A stretch of 64,000 nt of DNA from Klebsiella pneumoniae (GTDB lineage: Bacteria > Pseudomonadota > Gammaproteobacteria > Pseudomonadales > UBA5518): contig CAMAXE010000001.1 of assembly GCA_945862145.1 (NCBI GenBank), positions 62,001-126,000 on the forward strand, read 5' to 3'. Numbering within the stretch: position 1 is the first letter of the stretch; each line of letters begins with the position of its first letter. Positions 44,008-53,140 of the stretch are shown here, in pieces. A program made the position numbers and the translations under genes. The notes beneath the pieces are model-generated. The model saw only the letters and a list, made by a program, of their open reading frames with translations, did not search any database and was not told the origin of the DNA.

Positions 44008-45903
44008 TTGCGTGGTTTCCGGAGTTTCCGCAACCGCATGCTCGTGCTGGTCATCGGCCTTGTGCTCGTCACGCAGGCAGTGGCATTCCTGCTGGTGAGC
44101 GTTGCCACCACACGCAATGCCACCCGGCAGATTGCCACCAGCCTCGATGTGGGTGCGGGCGTTTTCCGCCGCCTGATCGATGAACGCAGCGCCGGCCTCA
44201 TCGCCAATGCACGCCTGTTATCCGGCGACTTCGCCTTCAAGCAGGCCTTCGCCAGCGGTGATCACGGCACCATTCTCTCGGCCATGGAGAACCATCTCCA
44301 GCGGATCGAGGCCGATACCATGATCCTGGTCGACCCGGATGGACGGGTTATCGCGAGCACGGCTTCGCCCGTGGCCCAAGGTGCCCGCGCGCCATGGGAA
44401 GGGCTGCTTGCGCGCGCCAGTGCGGACGACTTTGGCGAGGGCAGCGGTGTCGTCGACATCGGCGGCGTACTGCAGCAAGTGACGGTGGTGCCGCTGTTCA
44501 CGCCGGAGCCCAGCGCCTGGATCCTGTTCGGTTTCGCGATCGACGATGCGTTCGCCCGAGTGCTTGGCAAGATTTCCGAGGTGAGCGTGCTCTCCCGCGG
44601 CAGTGACGGCCGCTGGGAGGCGGTTGCCTCGACCATGACGCCGGAGACGCGTGATGCGCTGGTGAAAGCCCTCGGGCACGCGCCTGCGGGGGAGGACGTG
44701 CGCACCGAGAGGCTGGCTGGCGAGGACTACGTGTTGCTGCCCGCGACACTGGATCCCCGCGCTGAGACGGATGCGGTCGCCGTACTGGCCCGCTCGCTGC
44801 GCGCCGAACTGGCGCCCTACCGCAGGCTGATGGCGTCACTGGCTGCGCTGCTCGGTGCCGGTGTTGCGGTGGCGGTAGTGGCCGCCGTCCTCATCGCCCG
44901 CAGTGTGACAGGCCCGGTGCTCGAACTGGCGCGGGGAGCGCGACGTATAGCAGGCGGTGACTACGCGGGGCGCATGGATGTTTCCGGGCGCGACGAGATC
45001 AGCGAGCTCTCGCAGTCTTTCAACCAGATGGCCGGTGGACTCGAAGATCGCGAGCGGGTGCGCGCCGTGCTGGGGCGGGTTGTCTCGCCCGCCATCGCCG
45101 AGGAGTTGCTGCGACGCCCCATCCAGCTCGGTGGCGAGGAACGCGAGGTCACCGTGCTGTTTGTCGATATCCGCGGGTTCACGGCGCGTTGTGAGGGCGC
45201 ATCGCCGGCGGAGGTGCTCGCCCTGTTGAACCGTTATCTCACCCGTGTCACCGAGGCGATCGAGGCCGAGGGCGGCGTGGTAGACAAATACATCGGCGAT
45301 GCCGTGATGGCGCTCTATGGCGCGCCACTCGCCAATCCCGATCACGCTGCGCGCGCGGTGCGTGGCGCGCTCGGCATCCACGCTGCGGTTGCGCTACTGA
45401 ACACCGAGTTTGCGGCCGAGGGCTTGGCGCCGCTCGCCATTGGCGTGGGCATCAATACTGCCGCCGTCGTTGCAGGCAATATGGGCAGCGCTTCGCGCAT
45501 GAACTACACCGTGATCGGCGACGGCGTGAACATCGCCTCGCGGGTGGAGGGGTTGTGTCCCTTTTACGGCGCCGGGATCCTGGTGAGCGATGCCACCCGC
45601 GAGGCCTCACCCGGCATGCCGTTCCGTGAGATCGATCGCGTGCGCGTGAAGGGTCGGCTGGAGCCCGTGGTGATACACGAACCCATGGGGGCGGCCGCAC
45701 AGACTGATCTCGTGGCTTATGCGGCCGCGCTGGCGCTGTATCAAGGTGGCGATTTTGCGGCGGCGGAGCAGGCGTTTACCGCATTGCTTGACGCCGCTCC
45801 CGAAGATGCCGTTTGCGCCTTCCATGTGCGACGTTGCGCGCAGATGTTGCGCGAGCCACCGCTGCCCGGATGGGACGGCGTGCATGAACACCGTAGCAAG
45901 TGA
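44008..45903 (+). CDS. class III adenylate/guanylate cyclase with periplasmic sensor and HAMP
   Basis: The 631-residue frame begins at TTG 44008 (CTG 43999 and ATG 44038 are alternatives). TM helices lie near 11-33 and 271-295, enclosing a periplasmic sensor domain; a HAMP linker follows (VTGPVLELARGARRIAGGDY). The cyclase domain has metal Asp387 (FVDIRGF) and Asp431, Lys427 (DKYIGD) and Thr501 for adenine selectivity, Asn508 and Arg512 for the transition state, so cAMP is the expected product. It follows the cupredoxin by 12 bp, and the methyltransferase gene overlaps its end. It may respond to a periplasmic redox or copper signal. Confidence 0.9.
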   Translation: MRGFRSFRNRMLVLVIGLVLVTQAVAFLLVSVATTRNATRQIATSLDVGAGVFRRLIDERSAGLIANARLLSGDFAFKQAFASGDHGTILSAMENHLQRIEADTMILVDPDGRVIASTASPVAQGARAPWEGLLARASADDFGEGSGVVDIGGVLQQVTVVPLFTPEPSAWILFGFAIDDAFARVLGKISEVSVLSRGSDGRWEAVASTMTPETRDALVKALGHAPAGEDVRTERLAGEDYVLLPATLDPRAETDAVAVLARSLRAELAPYRRLMASLAALLGAGVAVAVVAAVLIARSVTGPVLELARGARRIAGGDYAGRMDVSGRDEISELSQSFNQMAGGLEDRERVRAVLGRVVSPAIAEELLRRPIQLGGEEREVTVLFVDIRGFTARCEGASPAEVLALLNRYLTRVTEAIEAEGGVVDKYIGDAVMALYGAPLANPDHAARAVRGALGIHAAVALLNTEFAAEGLAPLAIGVGINTAAVVAGNMGSASRMNYTVIGDGVNIASRVEGLCPFYGAGILVSDATREASPGMPFREIDRVRVKGRLEPVVIHEPMGAAAQTDLVAYAAALALYQGGDFAAAEQAFTALLDAAPEDAVCAFHVRRCAQMLREPPLPGWDGVHEHRSK

Positions 45904-47101
45904 GCCCCGCGTCGGCGCGCTTGCAGGGCGCTTGCGCGAGATCGGCGCGCAGCTGCGGGATACGCGTTCTTTCTGGCAACCCAACGCCTTTCGCAGTCCA
46001 CGACTTGCCTGGGAGGAGACGCTTCCAGATTTGTCAGCGGCACTGCGCGCCCTCGATCCCGCGGCAATCTCAAGGCTCCAGAGTGATCCGCTCGCGCATG
46101 ATCAGTTCCTCGCGCCGTGGTTCCCGGTGGCACGCTGGCGCGAACTCGAGCAGGTGGCTAAAGCGGCGCAGCGTCCACTCGTGCCCTGGCCCCGTGACGA
46201 CGACCGCGACGTGCCGGGGCGCAAGTGGTCCCAGGTGCTGTCCTTCGCAGCTGCCGTCGAGCCCGCGCAGCGCCTGCGTTGTGTGGACTGGTGCGCCGGC
46301 AAGGCCCACTTGGCACGCGCGCTTGCCCTCCAGTGGGGCAACCCTGGCTTCGTTGCGTTGGAGCGTGATCGTGCACTCGTTGAGGCGGGTGCATCACTAG
46401 CCGGTCGCGCTGGCCTGGACGTGCGCACGGTTGGCTGTGATGTGATGGGAGACGGTGTTCGGAAGTGGTTTGAGTACCCCGCGCATCTGCTCGCGCTCCA
46501 TGCCTGCGGGCCGCTGCATCGACGCCTGCTCGATCTGGTGCTCGCTGCCGCGGCCCCGGCTCTCAGTCTCGTTCCCTGCTGTTACCACCTCGGCACGGAC
46601 GGGCATCTGCCGCGCTCGCTGGCGGGCCGTGAGTGCTCGCCGGCGCTTCAGGTGGATGATCTGCGCACGGCGGTGCAGGAGTCCGTCACGGCCGGTTCAT
46701 ATGTGCGTCGGCGGCGCGAAAAACTGCAGGCGTGGCAGCTCGGCGTCGGTGCGCTGCTGCGCGACGACGATCCAGAGTCGCAGTACCTGCCGCTGCCGTC
46801 GGTGCCAGCCGCCGTGCTCGCCAGGGATTTTGCGGGGTTTTGTGCGTTCGTTGCCGACCGCAAGGGGCTGCGTCTGCCGCAGGAGCTGGACTACGCACAC
46901 TGGGAGGCGAGAGGGCATGAGCGGTTCTGGGAGGTGAGTGCACTCGATCTGCTGCGTCAGCGCTTCCGCCGGCTGATCGAACTCTGGGTTGTGCTCGATC
47001 TCGCGGTGGCACTGGAGGAAGGAGGCTACCGGGTACGGCTCGAAACCTTCTGCGAGCGGTCGGTCAGCCCGCGGAACCTGCTGTTGCAGGCTCGCCTGTA
47101 G
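45884..47101 (+). CDS. SAM-dependent methyltransferase (METTL25/Trm13-like)
   Basis: From the ATG at 45884, inside the end of the cyclase gene, the protein has 405 residues. The SAM motif I is VDWCAGKAHLARAL near residue 132, a HACGPLHRRLLDLV near 206 follows, and LVPCCYHL near 229 completes the CCYH pattern seen in METTL25/RRNAD1 and Trm13-like methyltransferases. The substrate is probably RNA or a small molecule; it is not known. Overlap with the cyclase implies coupled translation, though a shared role is uncertain. Confidence 0.8.
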   Translation: MNTVASEPRVGALAGRLREIGAQLRDTRSFWQPNAFRSPRLAWEETLPDLSAALRALDPAAISRLQSDPLAHDQFLAPWFPVARWRELEQVAKAAQRPLVPWPRDDDRDVPGRKWSQVLSFAAAVEPAQRLRCVDWCAGKAHLARALALQWGNPGFVALERDRALVEAGASLAGRAGLDVRTVGCDVMGDGVRKWFEYPAHLLALHACGPLHRRLLDLVLAAAAPALSLVPCCYHLGTDGHLPRSLAGRECSPALQVDDLRTAVQESVTAGSYVRRRREKLQAWQLGVGALLRDDDPESQYLPLPSVPAAVLARDFAGFCAFVADRKGLRLPQELDYAHWEARGHERFWEVSALDLLRQRFRRLIELWVVLDLAVALEEGGYRVRLETFCERSVSPRNLLLQARL

Positions 47102-47116
47102 TCGCTCTCGCCGGGT

Positions 47117-48286
47117 TCAGCGGGTCCATTGACGCTTAAGGCCAGCGCGGAGCAGCATCACGCCTAGCAGCGCAGATCCCGCGGAGCCGAGCAGGATGCC
47201 CACGCGCTCGTCTACGCCCTGACCCAGGCTGCCCGGCTCGAACGCGAGCGAGCCTATGAACAGGCTCATCGTGAAGCCGATGCCGGTCAGGCAGGCCACA
47301 CCAAGGAACATCAGCAGATTGCTGCGCTCGGGCAGACGCGCAATTCCCAGTGCGATCGCTGCGCCGCTGCACAAGAGCACGCCCACGGGTTTGCCGAGCA
47401 GCAGCCCCAGTGTCACACCCAGAGGGACCGGGTGAGTCAGTACATCAGCTCCCAGACCTGACAGCGAGACGCCGCAGTTGGCCAGCGCGAACAGCGGGAG
47501 AATCAGGTACGACACGGTGCCACGAAGCCCGTGCTCCAGATCCTTGAGCATCGAGGCACCATCGGCTGAGCGGTTCGGGATGAACATGGCGAGCACCACG
47601 CCCGCAAGTGTCGCGTGGACACCTGATTTGAGCACCGACAGCCACATCACCACGCCGATCAGCAGGTACGGAGCGGCGCTGCGCACGCCGTAGCGGTTGA
47701 GGCAAAACAGCACCGCGCAGCAGCCACCCGCGATCGCGAGCGACAGCGGCGCGATATCGGCGGTGTAGAACAGCGCGATGATCACGATCGCGCCGATGTC
47801 ATCGATTATCGCCAGCGTGACGAGGAAGAGTTTGAGCGACGAGGGAACCGAGCGCCCCACCAGCGTCAGTACTCCCAGCGCGAACGCTATGTCGGTGGCG
47901 GTGGGAATCGCCCAGCCGCGCATGGCGAGGGCGTTGCCGTGGTTCAGCGCCACGTAGACCAGTGCCGGCACCAGCATGCCGCCGAGTGCGCCGAAGGCGG
48001 GCAGTGCGATTTTCCGTGCGCTCGAGAGCTCTCCTTCCAGCACTTCGCGTTTCAGCTCCAGCCCTATCGTGAAGAAAAAAACCGCCATGAGGCAGTCGTT
48101 GATCCACAGCAACAGGGGTTTCTCGACGTTCAGCTCATGCACCCTCACCTGCAGGTCGAGGCTGAAAAACGCGAGGTAGGCGTCGTGCAGCGGGGAGTTC
48201 GCCAGCACCAGGGCAACGGCGCCCGCGATCATCATCAATACGCCCGCGCCGGAGTCGGAGACAAGCAGTTCGCGCAGCGCTTTCAT
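47117..48286 (-). CDS. nhaA: Na+/H+ antiporter NhaA
   Basis: The 389-residue protein matches NhaA in length and in about twelve hydrophobic helices. AIPTATDIAFALGVLTLVG, with the Asp of the ATDIAFA ion site, and LAIIDDIGAIVIIALFY, with the paired Asp163/164-like residues, are intact. It exchanges two H+ for one Na+ at the inner membrane. It follows the orphan HATPase on the same strand after 60 bp, which hold a tandem repeat. Confidence 0.96.
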   Translation of the reverse strand: MKALRELLVSDSGAGVLMMIAGAVALVLANSPLHDAYLAFFSLDLQVRVHELNVEKPLLLWINDCLMAVFFFTIGLELKREVLEGELSSARKIALPAFGALGGMLVPALVYVALNHGNALAMRGWAIPTATDIAFALGVLTLVGRSVPSSLKLFLVTLAIIDDIGAIVIIALFYTADIAPLSLAIAGGCCAVLFCLNRYGVRSAAPYLLIGVVMWLSVLKSGVHATLAGVVLAMFIPNRSADGASMLKDLEHGLRGTVSYLILPLFALANCGVSLSGLGADVLTHPVPLGVTLGLLLGKPVGVLLCSGAAIALGIARLPERSNLLMFLGVACLTGIGFTMSLFIGSLAFEPGSLGQGVDERVGILLGSAGSALLGVMLLRAGLKRQWTR

Positions 48287-48326
48287 GGATCAGGTCCGCC
48301 AAGATGGTCGGGCAGTGTAGGTGTGG

Positions 48327-48350
48327 CGTGTCACCGTGTCACCGCGTCAC
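48327..48350. repeat. three tandem 8-bp units across a gene end
   Basis: CGTGTCAC at 48327-48334 and 48335-48342 and CGCGTCAC at 48343-48350 form a short tandem repeat. It overlaps the stop codon of the HATPase gene (48347-48349) and lies upstream of nhaA. Slippage here could change the C-terminus, or it may be an incidental repeat. Confidence 0.7.
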
Positions 48351-48991
48351 GTGCTGTGCAGTGGTGCCAGCAGCACGCTCACGGTGGCGCCCCAGCCCGG
48401 TTCCGAGGCAATGCGTATGTGTCCGCCATGGGCTGCGGCGATGCGGCTCGCCGTAGCCAGCCCGAGCCCCATGCGCTGCGACGTGGCAAGTTCCCGCTGC
48501 GCTGCCCCGATGTTGCGGAAGGGCAGGCAGACCGTACTGCTATGTGCGGGGTCGATGCCGCATCCGTTGTCACGCAGGTACAGACTGCATCCCGGGCGAG
48601 ACCCGAGTTCCAGGCGTATCTCGGCGCGCTGCATGGCGTGGCGTATCGCGTTATCGATCAATTCATGCAGGAGAATCTGCAGCATGGCCGCGTCTGCATG
48701 AATCACGCAGTGAACAGGATGTTCCACAACCACGGCGGGTGTTGCCGGTCGCAGCAGAGCGACGTTCTCGATGAACACGGCGATCACGTCCAGCGGCTCC
48801 GGTGCGGGTGTCCTCGCCGACTCGACGTAGTGACACAGTGAGCGCAGCCGAGGATCCCGGATGGTGCGCGTTCGCCGTCGCGGATACTCCTGCGTCAACT
48901 GCCGCAGCAGGTCCTCGAGGTGATCGGACCCGATCAGCTCCTGGGCCTGCCGGCACTCCGCGGCGTTCAGTGGGCAGAAATCCGCGGCCAT
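48347..48991 (-). CDS. orphan HATPase-domain protein (short histidine-kinase-like)
   Basis: From the ATG at 48991 the protein has 214 residues. The C-terminal half is an HATPase_c domain: N-box ELIDNAIRHA near residue 118, G1 box DNGCGIDP near 146, and G2 GLGLATASRIAAAHGG near 182. The N-terminal half is short, without a sensor or a clear dimerisation His with the usual flanking sequence. No response regulator is adjacent. It starts 15 bp after the SRPBCC-SDR gene, so it is probably the end of the ChrR-regulated operon. It may act as a partner kinase or ATP-dependent switch. Confidence 0.75.
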   Translation of the reverse strand: MAADFCPLNAAECRQAQELIGSDHLEDLLRQLTQEYPRRRTRTIRDPRLRSLCHYVESARTPAPEPLDVIAVFIENVALLRPATPAVVVEHPVHCVIHADAAMLQILLHELIDNAIRHAMQRAEIRLELGSRPGCSLYLRDNGCGIDPAHSSTVCLPFRNIGAAQRELATSQRMGLGLATASRIAAAHGGHIRIASEPGWGATVSVLLAPLHST

Positions 48992-49006
48992 CACGCGATG
49001 CTCGCC

Positions 49007-50437
49007 TCAGGACTTGCGCGGCGCGCGCCGTTTCGGGGTGGTCCCGGCCATCAGGTCTGCGAGGGCCTGGAGCAGGGCAGCGCGATCCTCGGGTGTCTCG
49101 CGTGTGGATGCGGACAGGTGGCTCGGGTGTGGTTCGCGATCGAGCCAGAAGGCACCGCTTTGCTGCGCCGCCTCGGTGGCCGCCGCGAGCCACACCACGG
49201 TGTCCGCGCCCTGTTCGGGCGTGCGCAGCAGCGGACGGGTCAGGCGGTGAAATGCGGGAAGCGCGGATTCCACACCCGGTGTGTCGGCCCAGCCCGGGTG
49301 CATCGCGTTTACCACGATGTTTTCCTCGCGCCAGCGCTGGGCCCACTCTTCGGTGAGGATCATCAGTCCGCGCTTCGCACGCGCATAGGCGACCGATCCG
49401 GAATAGGTGCCGCGTTCGCTCTGCAGGTCGCGCACACGAATGCGCTGGGAATACATGCCTCCGGAGAGCACGTTCACCACGCGTGAATGCCGGGCCGCTG
49501 CAAGCAGGGGCTGCAAGCGCTCGGTGAGGATGAAAGGGCCCAGCAACAGCAGGGCAAAGCTTTTCTCGAGATTTTCGGCGGTGGTCTGGCGAGGGTTGAA
49601 GAGGGCGCCGGCGTTGTTGATTAGTGCGTCAATGGGATGACCCGCGCGCAGTAATCGCTTGGCCAGCGCATGCACGTCTGCCATCAGGCTGAGATCGGCG
49701 GTCTCGGTGCCGATGCGTGCGTTGCCTGTCCCGGTGCGCAGCGTTGCTGCCACGGACTCCAGCTTGGCCGCGTCCCGGCCGACCAGCGTGAGCTTGGCGC
49801 CCATCGCCGCGAGTGATCTGGATGCAGCGAGCCCTATCCCCGAAGTAGCGCCCGTCAGCACGATATGCCGGTCGCCGAGCCACGCCGAGACGGGCTTCCA
49901 GCGCCGTCGCGCTCGCTGGTAACCGAAGCGGGTGAAGCCGAGCATCCCCGGGATAATCAGCCGGTCAGCCAGGGCGTGGCGCTCCGCATCCGCGGGTGCG
50001 GTGTAGGCGTCTTCCAGCGCACGGCGCAGCCCCTCCATGGTGCTCTTGCCGACCTCCTGCATGACGCCGGGAAAGCGTCTGGAAAGCGCGGCGAGCGAGG
50101 CTGGGAAACTGAAGCGTGCGATGTAACGGATGCGGGTGCCGTCAGGCGTAGCCTCGAAGAGAATTTCCTCGCGGGCCGAAAAAAAACGGGATTCAACCTG
50201 CATCAGCATCTGCGCGAGGGGCCTGAACTCGATCACGGTGTAGCGCAGGGAGAAGCCCGCTTTCATGTCGACGCGATACTCGCTGCCCACACCCGGAGGC
50301 CCGGCCGAGAGTGTGGTGGCGCTGCGCACGCCAGGATCCCATTGCTCGATCCGGGAGAACTCCGCAACGTAGGCGAAGGTCTCCTGTAGCGGGCGTGGGA
50401 CCTCGATGGATTCGTCCAGAATGATCTCGTGGCTCAT
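49007..50437 (-). CDS. SRPBCC-SDR fusion protein
   Basis: With the ATG at 50437 the 476-residue protein joins two domains. Residues 1-150 form an SRPBCC/START-like lipid- or ligand-binding fold (VPRPLQETFAYVAEFSRIEQWDPGV). Residues 190-460 form a classical SDR: TGATSGIG at 195-202, NNAG at 274-277, Ser325, Tyr351 and Lys355. The reductase half is close to retinol-dehydrogenase-like SDRs. The fusion suggests that a hydrophobic substrate is held by SRPBCC and oxidised or reduced by the SDR. It overlaps the upstream periplasmic-protein gene by 4 bp, so it is part of the photolyase operon. Confidence 0.88.
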   Translation of the reverse strand: MSHEIILDESIEVPRPLQETFAYVAEFSRIEQWDPGVRSATTLSAGPPGVGSEYRVDMKAGFSLRYTVIEFRPLAQMLMQVESRFFSAREEILFEATPDGTRIRYIARFSFPASLAALSRRFPGVMQEVGKSTMEGLRRALEDAYTAPADAERHALADRLIIPGMLGFTRFGYQRARRRWKPVSAWLGDRHIVLTGATSGIGLAASRSLAAMGAKLTLVGRDAAKLESVAATLRTGTGNARIGTETADLSLMADVHALAKRLLRAGHPIDALINNAGALFNPRQTTAENLEKSFALLLLGPFILTERLQPLLAAARHSRVVNVLSGGMYSQRIRVRDLQSERGTYSGSVAYARAKRGLMILTEEWAQRWREENIVVNAMHPGWADTPGVESALPAFHRLTRPLLRTPEQGADTVVWLAAATEAAQQSGAFWLDREPHPSHLSASTRETPEDRAALLQALADLMAGTTPKRRAPRKS

Positions 50438-51207
50438 ATGTTTTGCCGCGGACAAGTAGATGATAAGTTCACACGTGGGGTTAGGGGCCCCGATTCAACC
50501 GGTTTTCCCGCCGCCGGAACCGCGCTATGCCGGCGGTAGCGGATTTCGACCTCCAGATCACCGCCCTTGTCGTCGCTGATGTTGGAAGGGCCGCGATAGA
50601 ACACCAATTCCCCGGCCTGGCTATAACCCAGCAGGATTGCCCCGGCAAAAAGCCGGAGGAGCCCCTGCTCGGGTTCGACGCGGAACCAGTTATCGACCCC
50701 GGTCTCCGTGACGGCGTTTTCCTCGCGCCGTATACGCATGCCGATGCTCGAGAGCCTTGCAGGCAGGGCGAACTCGAAGCCTAGCGTGTCACCCGCCAGC
50801 AAACGTTCCCGGTGCTTGCGGACGAAGCGGTCGAAGCCCGAGCTCGCGACCAGCGAGCCTTCGGGGCGTAGGGCGGCCTCACGGCCATCCCTGACCAGCA
50901 TGTAATCCTCGCCCGCCCAGTACCCTCCCACCACTTTGCCGCTGCGGAGGTCGTGCTGCTCCCATGCCGGGGCGCTGTCGCTGCAGGTGTAGTCGAGTTG
51001 CTTTTCAGCAAGCAGTGCGCCATTGGGGCTGAGGTAGCTGATGCGGTGCTCTTTTGCAGAGATTTCGTGTGTTTCGTGATAGACCTCGGTGCGCTCGGGA
51101 AGCCGCAGAGCAATGCCTTCGACGATCTCGGTGCTGGCCAGAGCGATGCGACTCGCTGTGAGCAGCAGGACAACGGCGGCCAGTGCTGCGCAAAGCCGGT
51201 GCTTCAT
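50434..51207 (-). CDS. secreted protein of unknown function in photolyase operon
   Basis: The ATG at 51207 gives 257 residues with a signal peptide (MKHRLCAALAAVVLLLTASRIALA). The mature part is beta-rich and has ISAKEHRISYLSPNGALLAEKQLDY near residue 45 and DNWFRVEPEQGLLRLFAG near 170. I do not recognise a named family. It overlaps both neighbours (ATGA at each end), so it is translated with DUF2878 and the SRPBCC-SDR fusion and is probably a periplasmic part of the same light or singlet-oxygen response. Confidence 0.8.
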   Translation of the reverse strand: MKHRLCAALAAVVLLLTASRIALASTEIVEGIALRLPERTEVYHETHEISAKEHRISYLSPNGALLAEKQLDYTCSDSAPAWEQHDLRSGKVVGGYWAGEDYMLVRDGREAALRPEGSLVASSGFDRFVRKHRERLLAGDTLGFEFALPARLSSIGMRIRREENAVTETGVDNWFRVEPEQGLLRLFAGAILLGYSQAGELVFYRGPSNISDDKGGDLEVEIRYRRHSAVPAAGKPVESGPLTPRVNLSSTCPRQNI

Positions 51208-51716
51208 GAAGAAGCGCCCGCTGTCTTGCGACCGCGCGCCAGGCATGCAAACAGCGGCAGCAAGATGGCCCAGGCGGGCGCCATCGCGAGGGCGATGACG
51301 CTGTCCGAGTGAGCGCTCTGCGCGGCACCGAGGCGGATACCTGCCATGTAGCTGAGCGGCCCGCTGAGCGCTCCCAGAACGGCAGCCAGCACCAGCCTGT
51401 CCTGCAGGAAGGCTAGCGAGCGGAACAGGGTTCCCGCGAACATCAGCCACAGCACCACGAGCCAGCCGGGCGTACTCCAGAGAAGCTGCCCCTTGAAAGC
51501 AAGCACTCCGAGGGCCTGCCAGCCGAGATCCATCGCAAGCCCGACAGCCGCGAAAAGCAGCAGCATCCGCCACTCGCTGGTCGAACGCCGCCCGGGCCAG
51601 GTCGCCTGCAGCGGCACTAGAATCACGGCAGCGAGCAGGGCTCCCCGGTTGCCGCCGGCGACGCAACAGAACCACCCCAACTGGAACACGAGGCCATCGC
51701 GCAGCGCCGGGCTCAT
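51204..51716 (-). CDS. DUF2878 family membrane protein
   Basis: The 170-residue protein has about five transmembrane helices and the DUF2878 features LVFQLGWFCCVAGGN near the start and LFAGTLFRSLAFLQ near residue 95. This small family is regularly found next to photolyase, CFA-synthase-like and ChrR-regulated genes. It overlaps the photolyase stop by 4 bp and the next gene by 4 bp. Its role is unknown; a membrane step in photo-oxidative stress is likely. Confidence 0.82.
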   Translation of the reverse strand: MSPALRDGLVFQLGWFCCVAGGNRGALLAAVILVPLQATWPGRRSTSEWRMLLLFAAVGLAMDLGWQALGVLAFKGQLLWSTPGWLVVLWLMFAGTLFRSLAFLQDRLVLAAVLGALSGPLSYMAGIRLGAAQSAHSDSVIALAMAPAWAILLPLFACLARGRKTAGASS

Positions 51717-53140
51717 CCGCTGGCGTCCTCGGCGGCTTCGATGCCCGCGTTGCGGAATGCGCTCATCACGCGTTCGCGTGCTGCACGCGTGTCCACCATG
51801 GGCGCCGGGTAGCCGGCGGCCAAGAGCTCCGGGTGACCTGGCTTCAGCAGCGCCTTGCGGCTGCAGTTGGCGATCTCCGGCAGGTATTCCCTCACGAATG
51901 CGCCCTCCGGATCGAAGCGTACCGCCTGGCGTTCCGGACTCAGGATCCGGAAGTAGGGCGCCGCATCAGTGCCGGTCGATGCCGACCACTGCCAGCCGCC
52001 GTTGTTCGCGGCCAGCTCGCCATCCACCAGTTGCTCCATGAAGCAGCGTTCGCCGCGGCGCCAGTCGATCAGCAAATGTTTGGACAGGAACATGCCTGCC
52101 AACATTCGCAGCCGGTTGTGCATCCATCCGGTTTCAGACAACTGACGCATGGCAGCGTCCACCAATGGAAAGCCGGTAAGCCCGTCACGCCAGCGGTTGA
52201 AGTCAGCCTCGTCCTGTCGCCACGGGATACGGTCAGTGTCAGGGCGGAACGGGCGATGCCGGCTCACGGCCGGAAAGGCCTGCAGGATGTGCGAGTAGAA
52301 CTCGCGCCAGATCAGTTCGTTGATCCAGATCTGCGCCCCCTGGCTGCCGCTGTCCCACTCGCCGTGATTGGCTGCCAAGGCTGCCTGCAGACAGCGCCGT
52401 ACCGACAGTACGCCGGCCGCGAGATAGGGGGACAGGCGGGACGTGCCGTCCAGCGCGGGGATGTCGCGATCAACGTTGTAACGGTGAATCCGGTCGGTGC
52501 AGAAATCCGCCAGACGGCTGTGCGCGGCCTCCTCGCCAACGGGCCACCACCCCGGGTCAAGGGTTGCATCCGGCGGCTCCCATGCGGGAAGCGGCGGTGG
52601 CTGCACGGGCGGGCCAGCGTCCGGCGCCGACATGCAGCTCGGGCTGTCGCCGCGCACCAACTCGAGCCAGGCGCGACGGAAGGGCGAATAGACCTTGAAG
52701 GCTGCGCCTTCGCGCGTGCGCACACTCCCCGGCGGCAACAGGCAATAATCGTGCAGCAGTCGCCATCCGATACCGGCCCCTGCGAGTGCCGCTGCAACAC
52801 GCACATCACGCTCGGCCTCGTCTGCGCCGTACTCGGCGCTGGCGATCACACAGGAACCCTGCTGCTCGCGCGCGAAGTCGAGCAGTGCTTTCCCGGCATC
52901 ACTGAATCGGGGCGCACGCAGCACCCACAACTCGATGCCGCGCCGGGCGAGCGCCGCACGCAGCGCGAGCACATGGCGCCAGACGAACTGCTGCTTGCGC
53001 GCACCCCAGTCGTGGCGTTGCCACTGCGCATCGGCGAGCAGAAACAGCCCGATCACGCGCTCGCCGGTGGCGCAGGCCGCTGACAGTGCCGCGTTGTCAT
53101 CGCAGCGCAGATCCGAACGGAACCAGGCGATGGTGCTCAT
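51713..53140 (-). CDS. phrB: deoxyribodipyrimidine photolyase
   Basis: The 475-residue class I photolyase has the antenna domain (MSTIAWFRSDLRCDDNAALSAA) and the FAD half: DGTSRLSPYLAAGVLSVRRC near 232, ELIWREFYSHIL near 275, GLTGFPLVDAAMRQL near 317 and WMHNRLRMLAGMFLSKHLLIDWRRGE near 337. It repairs cyclobutane pyrimidine dimers with blue light. It overlaps the CFA-like gene upstream and DUF2878 downstream by 4 bp each, so it is in the ECF sigma-driven operon. Confidence 0.96.
   Translation of the reverse strand: MSTIAWFRSDLRCDDNAALSAACATGERVIGLFLLADAQWQRHDWGARKQQFVWRHVLALRAALARRGIELWVLRAPRFSDAGKALLDFAREQQGSCVIASAEYGADEAERDVRVAAALAGAGIGWRLLHDYCLLPPGSVRTREGAAFKVYSPFRRAWLELVRGDSPSCMSAPDAGPPVQPPPLPAWEPPDATLDPGWWPVGEEAAHSRLADFCTDRIHRYNVDRDIPALDGTSRLSPYLAAGVLSVRRCLQAALAANHGEWDSGSQGAQIWINELIWREFYSHILQAFPAVSRHRPFRPDTDRIPWRQDEADFNRWRDGLTGFPLVDAAMRQLSETGWMHNRLRMLAGMFLSKHLLIDWRRGERCFMEQLVDGELAANNGGWQWSASTGTDAAPYFRILSPERQAVRFDPEGAFVREYLPEIANCSRKALLKPGHPELLAAGYPAPMVDTRAARERVMSAFRNAGIEAAEDASG

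Noticed and set aside
48288-48295. TGATCC on the minus strand at the nhaA start
   Set aside because: It lies directly at the start codon with no -10 at the right distance.
50434-51675. long frame upstream of the secreted-protein start
   Set aside because: It overlaps DUF2878 in another frame; the signal peptide starts at 51207 with a 4-bp overlap typical of this operon.
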